A DNA stretch of 64,000 bases from Agelaius tricolor (lineage: Eukaryota > Chordata > Aves > Passeriformes > Icteridae). The position numbers and the translations under genes are program-made. Below the pieces are notes generated by a model. That model saw only the letters and a list, made by a program, of their open reading frames with translations, ran no database searches and was not told the origin of the DNA. Where the stretch lies: positions 6,401,501 through 6,465,500 of the forward strand of contig JALJCS010000024.1 of the NCBI GenBank assembly GCA_023055355.1, in the 5' to 3' direction. Below, in pieces: positions 25,212 through 34,480 of this stretch; position 1 is the stretch's first letter; the number at the start of each line of letters is the position of its first letter.

Positions 25212-28200
25212 CTAACAAAAAAATAAAAGACAAAATATTATTACTTTTCTATTATTAATATACCAGCTGAAGTAGAAATATGAAAGGTTTTTTGCTTTGG
25301 GAAGCCATTTGTTTGTAATCAAAGAATAATAAAAAAAAACAGAAACAAAGACAAAAAGGGATTCCATTCAATGTATATCATTTTTGAGCTCCATGTAACA
25401 GAACTCATATTGTATTATGCAAATGTAATTTCATTTAGTTGTTGACCAAATGAGTTAAGACCACAAGAATCTGAACCTGACCTAGAGACATGAGTGAATT
25501 ACATTTTCTATCAATTACAAGTCTTCATTGCTAGTCAAATCTTAAAAGGGAACAAACAAACAGAAAAAAGCACAACAGAAAGCCAAATCAATTTTGCAAT
25601 TAAATCATTAAATACCAGCTACAACTTTCCCAGCTGGCATTCCCGTAATAGTTCAGTATAAGCAGAGTAATCATCTACTTGCACATTATTCCCTTATTAA
25701 AGGAATTACTTTCCTTGAGAAACAGTAGCAGTAGAACAAGATGTCATATTTTAAGAAGTAACTTAAATCAATAGGAAGGTATTTTATTTAATAATGTGCA
25801 ATCCCTAAATACATACTGTTCCAATTACAGTCTCATTTTTAAATAAAAACTGTTCTATATGCTGTAAATTCATTTGACAGATGAATGTTAAATATATTTG
25901 TATATAATTAACCAAGAAAGTATTATGTAACAGAAGATTTCCCTTGATGCATTTTTGAGGTATCTACAAGGACTTAAAAACCATAACAAGGTGCATTTAA
26001 CAAATCCTGCTCCTATTTAAAAGATGTTCTAAGCATAATACCTGAGAGCTGTGTAGGAGGATTGTCCTACTACAGCTGTCCTTCAAAATTCTGGTATTTC
26101 TATTTTGTCCAAATGACCCAGCCATGGCCAGGCTTTTAAGGGGCCAAACCATACTACTGGGGTCTTACAGGTAACAGGGCAGAGAGCCCATATGAAACAA
26201 AGAGCAACTTAAATGAGTTTTCCAGTGACACCCTACCCAGACAAAGGATCCCCCACACCACAGACTTACAGGAATACAGGACTGCACATGCCTTTGAAAG
26301 AAATTCAGATAGATCCAACTGTTTGCTCAGAAACCAAAAAATTATTACCTGCCAGCATTTATAAAAACCCAACATTAGCCAAGAACAATGTAAATGTTCA
26401 GCATCCATCATCATTATGTTACTACATTTGTTGCTAATAAGTGGGGACAGTTTTAATGTCTAGAGCCTTCACACTATCCTTTTATCAGTAAAAGAACATG
26501 ACAAACAATGCAGTCATTTGAAAGCAATCATTAAGGGCTCACTGGACTGCGGAGCTGGATCCGATTTGTTCCACAATAGAGAGCACCACGAAGGGCATCC
26601 ACCTGCCCCTCTAGGCTGGACAAGAGGAGACACTGCTCCTGAGCAGATGCTGCCAGCTCATCTTCCACTGAGGCACAGTCCTGCTTTAACTTCTGAGCCA
26701 TCTGCTCCAGGCTCTTGTATGTCTTAAACAATTGTTGTTTTTTACTTCCTCCTTCCAGGAGCTGATACAGCCTGTAACAAGCGAAGTTAGAAGTTAGGAA
26801 AGTTAAAATATTTGTGTGTCTATCATCATTAGTTAAGGGAACATGTTTGTGTTGAGAAGTCAGAGGATGAGTAAGGTAAGTTCTGCTGAGGGCACTTTTA
26901 CAACACTACTTTGTCTCCCATGGATTTCAGGATTCCATCTATACATAGCAGTGATTAATAGGAATCCAAATATTTCAATATGAAATTAGCAGCAATGAAA
27001 TATTAAAGTAACAGTTAGTAAGTACATCATGAATGCAAATAGAAGTTGACAGTGTGCTTTTGCCAACTATTTCCTGACACTTCAAGAGCAAAATAAGATG
27101 TTTTTTTTTAAGTGCTGAATGAAAGCAGACTTCAACAGCCAATGAGAAATAAGAACCATCTTTGTAACATTTTCAAGCTTACTGAAGTATTTCCTGTTTT
27201 CTATCTCTCTATGAAGAGACTGCTAAGAAATTCTCTAATTAGTTACAAGTCATGCAAAAGACAGCATTGCACACTACAGCAAAGTGCACCCTTAACTGTA
27301 TCAGGAATGGGCTCAGTAAGATTACAGACAACTTGACATAGTCCAAATGTTACTACCACCCCTGCATAACAAAATCTCCAGGAGCTAATCCCTGATATAA
27401 AATCAGACTGGCTTTATTAAGAGGAGCTATATTTCAGAAGTAACTGAATGTCTTTCAAGTGTCTTCTGTTTACAAAGCCTATAAGGTTTTTAAATCTTTC
27501 AACTTAACTGCTCTTTATCTAAAAAAAAAAAAAAGTAGCCAGAAATATTCAGTGATTTGGAGACTTTATAATAAAGCTGAACAAAAATGTAACAAGCTGA
27601 CACAAACACACAATAGGAGTAAAATTAATGCTGCCTAATTCTTGCAGTTATTCACTGTGCCTAACCATATTCAGCTATCACTTATCAATTATTGAAAAAA
27701 ACCACACTTAAAGCATCATTCTAAAGAAGGAGGAAAAGTCTGACAGTAACACACCTATAATTACACAATATATCACATCAAAAGGTTTATTAGTCTTGAT
27801 AGAGGAGCAGCACAGCGCACATCCTTAACTGTATCACCTGAACTTTAAGGAGACTTAATGATTTTGATGGTGAAAAACCAGACTCCTACATGGGTACCAG
27901 GACACTCAAAGCCGATGGCAAATCAAGCAAAAACGAGCTGAACACGTCACAGTCCGAAGGAGTCATTCCTCTCTCCTACCACACGGGGGGTTCTTGCCGG
28001 CCGTGCACACAGCCTGGGAAATCACTGCTGTTAACATCTACACCTCTAGAGTATCAGGAGGTGCTAGATAAGACAGGCTTGGGGTTAAACATTCTTCATG
28101 TTATGGATATTAATTAGGAATCCTTCAGCAATATTAAAAAGACTGATAATTGAAAGGTTTTTCCTCAGGCAAACCTGCAAAGAATTTCAAAGGACACGCA

Positions 28201-30761
28201 AGAAACAAGTTTCACATGTTGAAAGCTTCAGTTCTTGAAAAATTCAAAATTCTAATTAGCTACAGCAAGTAAGTAAGAACTTGGCAGCAGGCAAGGCTCC
28301 CCTTGCCTGAGCCTTCATGTCCCCAGTATTATTTCAAAGAAAGCCCAACAGTGACTCTAACACTTACCTGCAAGCTAAGCCATCCTCTGGGCCAATAGTG
28401 CTCCTTGGCTTTGCCTGCTCACTTTGCTCAGCTATCGCCTGTAGTCTCTGCTCTAACTCATCAGTGCTTTGTTTCAGAGATTCTACCAAATTCTCAAGCT
28501 GGCAGCTGAACTCCTGGTGTTTCTTCATCTCCAGTTCACAAGCCAGCTGAATAAGTTCAAATGATGTTTTCTGTCTTATCAAATGCCTGCCTATTTTATC
28601 TTGAATTGCAGCATAACAGTCCTGCCGAGCAATTTGGTGATCCAAGTATTCTTTCACCACTGGTGCAGTCAAAAGTTGTGCTTTCTTCTTAAGAAGGGGA
28701 AGCAGCTCTTCATTATTTATTCGAGCTATATCTTCTTTAATTGCTGAAATTTCAGCACTTAAACTAGATATTTTAGCATCAAAGTTTTCCTGTTGTCCAA
28801 TATCCTGCATAAAACAAAATATTTGTGAATTTCTTCATGGTTCCTGCCAAGCCACATCCCAAACATTTCTTCAGTTCATATAAGATTCATGTATTTATGT
28901 TACATTTAGCTACAAAATTAAATGATAACTCCACAGTAGTTTTACAGAATTTTACAAAATAATGCAAATACAGATGAACAAAGTAGATAACAAATATATT
29001 TCAGTAAAAAGTAATTTCATTCTATCACAGGGTCAGGAAACAGTTTATTGTGTTAAAAATAAAAGAGCTGCATTTTACCTAGCACCTGTTTCAAGCATGC
29101 CTAACTGAAATCTCACAAGCAAACATAATTTTTTATACTCAGTCAGATATCAACACTGCTGGCAGAATCAATCTTTTCCAAATTACCCTAATCAATCAAG
29201 TCCTATATACTAGTCATCCATAAATGAAAATATACAAACTGACGTGATGCCTCAAGTTATTCCATGTCTGGCATAAGCAAATACCTTTCCTTTCATTATG
29301 ATTTCTTCACAAATTCCACTAACCACATCTGCCTGTCACTCACTTGTTGAAAGACTTCTGGGGCTTTAACTCTCAGATTCATTTATTTGGTACAAATACT
29401 TGAGTTGTCAGAGTGAATGAACTAAAACTTTTTAAGCTTATGCTGTGCAATATAAACAGGAATGCATTTATCACATTGGCTCCCTGATACCACAAAACTG
29501 CAACCAAAGCTAAGATTCTGTTTACTGTACAAAGAGCCAGGTCTAATTTGAAAATTCAAAGTTAAACTAAACTAGAAAGGTACTATAAATTCTAGGATTT
29601 TAAAGGTAGTAATGCTGAAAAAATAGAATTAAAGGTACTCTACCACACTGAAGAACTTCTAACTATGGAAATTGAAGATATTTCACAAGAGCAGTTTTGT
29701 GAGCAAGACTAAAACTTCATCCAAGTGCAATTTCACACATAAAAACAACTGAAATAACAGTCACTCAGCAATTCCTTTCACTAGGTCCAGTGGAACTTGC
29801 CTGTCTGTTTCAAACTCCAGCACCTTCCATCACCTTTTTACCTTACCTTGTCCAAGGAGTGCAGCAGGCTCTCTGCACACTTGATAGCTGAACTGATGCC
29901 TTCCTCTTCAGCCTGCAGCTGAATTAGCTGGTTCTGACCACAGATATACGATGCCTGGAGCCTGGCTATCTCTTGCCTCTCTTCACACATATCATTAGCC
30001 TCATCAAAAGGGACTTGCTTGATTAAATCTTCAAGCTGAAAGATGTCTTCATGCGACTTTTCAGCACATTTAGGCATACCTTCATAAAAAAGCTTTTTTA
30101 AGTGTGATGTAAGTGCTGCAGTGTTTTGTTCTTCCACAGACAAATATCTGTCCAAAGAAATTTGTGAAAAAAACAGTGGATGTGCATCTGACCCTTGTTG
30201 TGAATCTGAAGCAGTGAAGAAAGAGGCAAATTCCTTCACTGCAGCTATAAGAGACTGCAGTTCATTGTCAATCTTATTATTTGCTGCAGTAAACACTTCC
30301 AGTCCTTCCTTCCTTTCCTTCCGTGCTTCTTCCTCTCTGCTCTGGAACGTTTGTAACAAGTGGCTGTTTGTAGCAACCAACAGCTGGAGCTTATTATGCC
30401 GATGAATTTGAAGGTTTTTTAACTTCTGAAGAGTCTGAAGTTCATCCTCCAATTTCTTCACTTCTTCCTCATCTTCCTCTTGGCTACTGCTTGTTGAACC
30501 TGTGGGCTCCAAGGTTTTAAGGACATCATCCAGTGCATTTCCTTCCAAAACAGCCTTACCATGCTGGAGGAGATTATCAAAATCTTGCAGTTCTTCTTCA
30601 GGTACCACGTGCTGCCCATTTATGTTTCCACAAAACCATTCCAAAAATGATTTGTCTTCTGAAGACTCAAACATCCAGTCAAAATCTTCTCCATTAAGCT
30701 CATCAGCCTTTGGATATCCAATTTTTTTAAGAGTTTCCACAAAATCCTTTCCACAGCTCAT
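24945..30761 (-). CDS. HAUS3: HAUS3, HAUS augmin-like complex subunit 3 (complete coding sequence, 4 exons)
   Basis: Subunit of the eight-protein augmin complex, which recruits gamma-tubulin to existing spindle microtubules so that new ones branch from them. Identified by similarity to vertebrate HAUS3 over its full length. Coding exons on the minus strand are 30761-29847, 28804-28368, 26771-26543 and 25211-24945: 1848 nt, 615 residues plus stop (human about 603). All splice phases agree. The N-terminus begins MSCGKDFVETLKKIGYPKA and continues with the GEDFDWMFE and FLEWFCGN motifs typical of the family. The remainder is mostly charged, heptad-like coiled coil. The conserved end contains RDLYVYFFKDEGQLKEMVE and a final GLEDEN. 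An acidic SSSQEEDEEEVKKLEDELQ tract lies near residue 95. The start fits the family N-terminus; an upstream ATG in the 5' UTR of the same exon is out of frame with it. Confidence 0.97.
26543..26771 (-). CDS. HAUS3: HAUS3 third coding exon
   Basis: 229 nt, phase 2 to 0. Acceptor TTGTTACAG, donor CCA|GTGAGC. Starts by completing the Arg codon and reads LYQLLEGGSKKQQLF, with a later AQKLKQD and ELAASAQEQ, matching human LYQVLEGENKK, AEKLKQN and LAVSAQEH. Confidence 0.96.
28368..28804 (-). CDS. HAUS3: HAUS3 second coding exon
   Basis: 437 nt, phase 0 to 2. Acceptor TTATGCAG, donor CAG|GTAAGT. Encodes NFDAKISSLSAEI (human NLDAKISSLTSEI), then a long coiled coil including APVVKEYLDHQIARQD and IRQKTSFELIQLACELEMKK. 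Confidence 0.97.
29847..30761 (-). CDS. HAUS3: HAUS3 first coding exon
   Basis: 915 nt of coding sequence (305 codons), ATG at 30761, donor AAG|GTAAGG, phase 0. The exon probably starts at 30878, where CTTCCTTTTTCCTGTACAG makes a strong acceptor; this leaves 117 nt of 5' UTR. A weaker acceptor, TACCTCAG, would start it at 30809. The plus-strand open frames across this exon are antisense shadows. Confidence 0.97.
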
Positions 30762-31192
30762 GATGGAAATATTTTTGTAAGCAGAAAAGATCCAAACACA
30801 TGAAAAAATCTGAGGTATTATTCCAGCTTTAATTTTTTTGTCATTTAAAATGGATATTCAGTATTTAATAAAATGAGTCTGTACAGGAAAAAGGAAGTGT
30901 CAGATCACAAAAAAAAACAAAAATCAAACAAAAAAAACCCCTGAAGGCTGTTTTGGATTAAAGTGGCTATTCAAAGACTTGACATCAATTTTAATTTCAG
31001 ATATCTTAATATATTTTGTTGGTTAAATCAGGACATATTTTTGTATCAATTACATCCCAGATCATTGCAAGCACCTATGTTTTTCCTTAATTCACATAAA
31101 CTTATTATGGAAACAGTATAGTATCATTAATTTAAATGCAACAGGTGTTAATACTGAGCAATTCATTGGCCTGCAAAAGTGATTTTACTTAC

Positions 31193-31377
31193 ATGGTTTT
31201 CTGCATATTCATTTAAAAAACCACCCACAATTATTTTAAATCTTCTAAAATGATCAGGGTTTTCAGTTTGTTCTAAAAACAAAACTACAGTGATGTTGCA
31301 CAGCATTTCAATATCTTGGCTATAAGGGTTTTTTTTCCCCAACAGCAAGCAGAATCTTGTCTTCTAAACCTTTTCCT
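31193..31377 (-). other. Probable leader exon of HAUS3/POLN (protein-like content)
   Basis: An acceptor with a good tract (GTTCCATTTTCAG) and a strong donor (CAT|GTAAGT) bound 185 nt. A second possible acceptor, GGTTTAG, would start it at 31363. The exon contains an ATG at 31306 that opens 38 codons up to the donor. The translated stretch reads like protein (for example NPDHFRRFKIIVGGFLNEY), but I recognise no family. A run of eight A residues on the transcript strand (31329-31336) separates two frames. It is best read as a 5' leader exon with an upstream ORF; a decayed coding exon is the alternative. Confidence 0.45.
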
Positions 31378-31506
31378 CTGAAAATGGAACAAGAAGTGCT
31401 TTAACATATAATACCTCAACATAAAACTGCAGATTTTTTTATCAATTATAAAAAATTTAAATTAAAATAAATGTAAAAATACCCTTGTGAAACGGTCACA
31501 ACTTAC

Positions 31507-31566
31507 ATGAAAAGGGCGTTTGCTGCTTTTCTGTTTCTTAGCAGACAAATAATCAGCTTTGGGATC
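31507..31566 (-). other. Probable small leader exon of HAUS3/POLN
   Basis: Sixty nucleotides between CACTTTAG and CAT|GTAAGT. Both splice sites fit the consensus. Two of three frames are open, and there is no complete ATG before the donor. It sits between the CpG-island first exon and the exon at 31193-31377, as expected for a common HAUS3/POLN leader. Confidence 0.45.
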
Positions 31567-31907
31567 CTAAAGTGTGTGCAACAGACAGCAAAGAATATAG
31601 GATAAGTTATCAACAGTCAGGAGGCCTTGCCTGCAATACTCTAGTAACACTAAGGGACTTTTTTTAGTTTGATACTACCTAATACTTTGTTCCTAAAACA
31701 TACATTCCCCCTGAGAAGCCCACTCTGCCAGCCTGGAGAGCTGAACAAGTAAAGCCATTCCTCTAAAGCTCCCCATGTGTCTGACTTAGCTCAGACACTG
31801 CAGATGCCACAGAACGTTGTGCGAGTCCCGTGTCACAGGGCAGCGCCCCAAGCGTCCTCTGCCCAACGTGCTTAAAACGGCTGCCCTCAAAATACATAAA
31901 TATGGGC

Positions 31908-32200
31908 GCCAAGAGGACGCTGCCACACTCTTTTCAGTGGAGCCCACTGACAAGGGGTAATGGCTATAAACTAAAACACCAGGAGTTTGACTTTAGCACG
32001 AGTTCGAACTTTACGCTGAGGGTGGCAGGGCACTGGAACAGGCTGCCCGGAGAGGACGTGAAATCCCCCTCCGGAGACATTCCAAAACAACGTGGACGCG
32101 TTCCTGGGTAACCCGCTCCAGGTGACCCTGCAGCAGGGCTGGACTGGATGGTCTCCAAAGGTCCCTTCCAACCTTACTGATTCTGTGATTCTGTGAAATA
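31908..32200 (+). mobile_element. CR1 LINE 3' end in the first intron of HAUS3/POLN
   Basis: The plus strand encodes the last part of the CR1 ORF (GNGYKLKHQEF, HWNRLPGEDV) followed by the CR1 3' tail: gactggatggtctccaaagg, tcccttccaacctta and two copies of ATTCTGTG at the end. It lies antisense to the genes, between the CpG-island first exon and the small leader exon. Confidence 0.92.
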
Positions 32201-32500
32201 ATGGGCCCCCACACAGCCCTGTGGGCGGCACGCTGGGCCACCGCGGCACTGCCACTGCCATCAAACACCACAAACAACAGCTCGGCACCCTGAGGGAGCC
32301 CCCGCGATGCCCGGCCCCGTGCGGGCCGCACAAGTGGAGCCCCCAGGGACTACGTCCCGCCCCGGGGCAGCCGCAGCCTCCGGCCACACAGGGACCCCGG
32401 CCGGGAGGAGAGGTCGGAGGGGAGTGGGGGCGCGGTAGCGGCGGCTGATCCCGCCCCGCCGGCAGCGAGTCCCGAGCCCGCAGCACCGCTCCATACTCAC

Positions 32501-32730
32501 CCCAGAGCTCTGCTCCGCCGCAGCGGCGGCTCGAGGGGAGGGGAGCGAGGCGAGAAATGGCGGGAAGGCTGAAGGGAGCCTCAGGGAGAGCTGAGGGAAA
32601 GAAGCGGAAAGGCGGAAGGGAGGCTACGGGAGGATTGGAAAGAAGCTCAGAGAGGGTGAGGGGCGGCGGCGGGAAGGCTGAGGGGATGTTCAGGGAAGGT
32701 TCAGGGAAGGCTGAGGGGAGGTTCACGGAA
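32501..32730 (-). other. CpG-island first exon (5' UTR) of HAUS3/POLN
   Basis: The minus strand has a strong donor, TCTGGG|GTGAGT, whose first exonic base to the left of the intron is 32501. The exon is GC-rich and has no ATG in the stretch read. Its 5' boundary (the transcription start) cannot be fixed from sequence; 32730 is only an upper guess that places the start between the repeat units and the CRE. Confidence 0.5.
32562..32725 (+). repeat. Imperfect purine-rich repeat in the promoter/first exon
   Basis: Unit of about 22 bp, GGGAAGGCTGAGGGG followed by a short end in TTCA. Copies are at 32562-32583 (diverged), 32671-32692 and 32704-32725, with a half unit GGGAAGGTTCA between the last two. 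Most of the plus strand between copies is also purine-rich, so the transcript strand is pyrimidine-rich. Confidence 0.8.
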
Positions 32731-32873
32731 GCGCCCGCAGCTCGAACCGCCCGCCGCGCGCGCGGCGTCCCCGCCCCTCTCCCTCCACCGCGCTTGCGCG
32801 CGGGCCCGCTCCGCCCACGGGGCCTCCCGCGCACGCGCGCAGCTTTCCGCCTCGCGCGCGGCCCGCTGACCGG

Positions 32874-32881
32874 TGACGTCA
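32874..32881 (-). promoter_or_regulatory. CRE palindrome TGACGTCA
   Basis: A perfect full-length cAMP response element (binding site of the CREB/ATF family) lies in the CpG island about 370 bp upstream of the first-exon donor. This is the usual distance from a CpG-island transcription start. Confidence 0.75.
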
Positions 32882-32884
32882 TGT

Positions 32885-32893
32885 GGGCGGGGC
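32885..32893 (+). promoter_or_regulatory. GC box (SP/KLF site)
   Basis: GGGCGGGGC four bases beyond the CRE palindrome. The pair CRE plus GC box is a common core arrangement in housekeeping CpG promoters. Function is inferred from the motif only. Confidence 0.6.
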
Positions 32894-33526
32894 TCCAACG
32901 GCCGGGCCGCCCTTCCCCTCAGGACGCTCGGCTGGGGCGGGATCACTTGGTCCGGTCCCTCAGCTGCCCTCGGGTCTTCAGCCGCCCTCGGGCCCGTCCC
33001 TTCCGCTCTCCGTGGCCCTTGCTCGCTGTTTTCCCTTCCCAGCACACGGGAAGGGAAGGATGGGGCAGACCTGAGCGCAATTGATGTCGTCCAGCCTTGA
33101 CCGCTGTGCCCTTCAGCTTCCTTTGAAGCCCAGACATGGCTAGCGGCGGGCGCTTCAATATCCGTACCCAGCGTTGCTGGTTTTCATCCCTGCTTAGTCT
33201 TTTCAGTCATTCATGGGCTCAAGGTCCCTGGATTTGCCTGGTGCCTTTTTGAACATGCTCATACATAACTTCACAAGGCAACATCCCAGAACATCATTAA
33301 GTGCTCCTTGAAAAGGCTCTTTCCTAATTGTTTTATAGCTCTCTCTAAAACCCATCAAATGATCCTGGTACTTGCATTTCAGGATTTGGTCACTGCCACT
33401 TCTGCATGTACCTTACCCGTGATATTCATGGCAATTTACAAACCCCCAGAGCATTTCCCTTTAGCTTTTTCCTCTCCAGTTTGGAGAGTCCCAAAATTTG
33501 GCCTCTGTAGAGGCAGTGCTTCATTT

Positions 33527-33597
33527 CCTGCATTGTTCCAGTGCTCCATTCCCTGCATTGTTCCAGTGCTCCATTCCCCTCATTGTCCCCAGCAGCT
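33527..33597. repeat. 25-bp tandem repeat, about 2.8 copies
   Basis: The unit CCTGCATTGTTCCAGTGCTC plus CATTC begins at 33527 and repeats at 33552. A diverged third copy (CCTCATTGTCCCCAG) follows. Confidence 0.9.
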
Positions 33598-34089
33598 TCG
33601 TCTGAACCTTTCACAGCATCGCTGTGCCTCGCTCAGGATGCTGAGACCAGAGTCCTCAGGGCATGGGTGTATCAAGGTTTCCTATGGAATCCTCATTTCC
33701 AGTGCTTTCCTTACAAAGCTCCCTGGTTTTTTCCTGGCTTTTTGGCTGCTGCTGCCCATGAAGTTACCAGAACGCTCTGGCCACAGATTGCAGCACCTCT
33801 GCATTGCAAAGGCTGGCTCTCAAACGAGCGTCATGTAAACTTGTCACTAATGCTCTGAGCATCCTTTATCAGCCACTCCTCAAGTTTAGCTGTCTTCACT
33901 TCCTCTTTACATTTCTCATGCCACGTTTTTCTGGGCTTCCCCATGTGCCTTGCAACAGCCTCCCTAAAGTTCTCATTGAGTCACACAAGGGGGGAGGAGG
34001 TTTACGCCATGTTTTTTTATTTATGTCAGACATTTTACCTTGGCTTCTAGAACTGTATTTTTAAGCCTTATAGATGTTTGCAGGCTCCT

Positions 34090-34480
34090 TGGTTTGGAAC
34101 TGCTCATTTAGGGTTTTTTTGGCATTTTTCCCCATTTTTGCATAAGTCATTTTCTTAAAATTGACTATCTGTTTGCTTTATTTGTCTTGCATTCATCTTA
34201 GTGTTAAGTTTAATTATATTGTGGTTGCTACTATTGAGCAGCTCACCCACTAATAGCTCTTGAATTAGATCCTCTGCACTGCTGAAGACTAAATTCAGAA
34301 TGGCATTTCTTTTTGTTGTGGTTCATAGGGCCAGTTATTCTAAAAAGAAATAATTTCTTGTATCCAGAAATGTTATCTCTACATTTCACCCTGCTGAAGC
34401 ATTGACCCAGCCCATATGTAGGTGGTTGAGCCCTCCCACTACTTGTCCTAAATGTCCAGCTTCTCTAATCTCACTTAATG
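34090..34480 (-). mobile_element. Ancient LINE fragment, endonuclease region
   Basis: The minus strand reads FSSAEDLIQELLVGELLNSS and then NHNIIKLN. This resembles the end of a CR1/L3-type endonuclease domain, whose hallmark is a G-S-x-x-x-S-D-H stretch after TNKEGLV-like sequence. The catalytic-region Asp is replaced (SSNH), and stops and frame changes occur on both sides. It is far more diverged than the other CR1 pieces here. The family assignment is inference. Confidence 0.5.

Larger units (their letters stand above)
32210..33080. promoter_or_regulatory. CpG island, promoter of HAUS3 and probably POLN
   Basis: The only CpG-dense, strongly GC-rich segment in the window. It contains the putative first exon, repeated CGCGCG clusters around 32755-32860, a CRE palindrome and a GC box. 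Open frames across it on both strands (up to about 300 codons) come from GC-rich composition and show no protein similarity I can recognise. Confidence 0.85.

Noticed and set aside
30121..30405. Plus-strand frames opposite the first HAUS3 coding exon
   Set aside because: Antisense shadows of the HAUS3 coding sequence.
30793..30809. Frame-through from the leader exon into HAUS3 using the TACCTCAG acceptor, giving an N-terminal extension
   Set aside because: The stronger acceptor at 30879-30880 adds an in-frame TGA before the HAUS3 ATG, and the known family N-terminus starts at MSCG.
31971..32882. 303-codon open frame on the minus strand through the CpG island
   Set aside because: It reads through the first exon, its donor and the CR1 insertion. 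The content is low-complexity Pro/Arg/Ala from GC-rich DNA; the C-terminal part is antisense CR1.
32557..33084. 175-codon open frame on the plus strand in the CpG island
   Set aside because: It is made of the purine-rich repeat translated as Gly/Arg/Lys/Glu runs, with no recognisable domain and no splice or coding signal.
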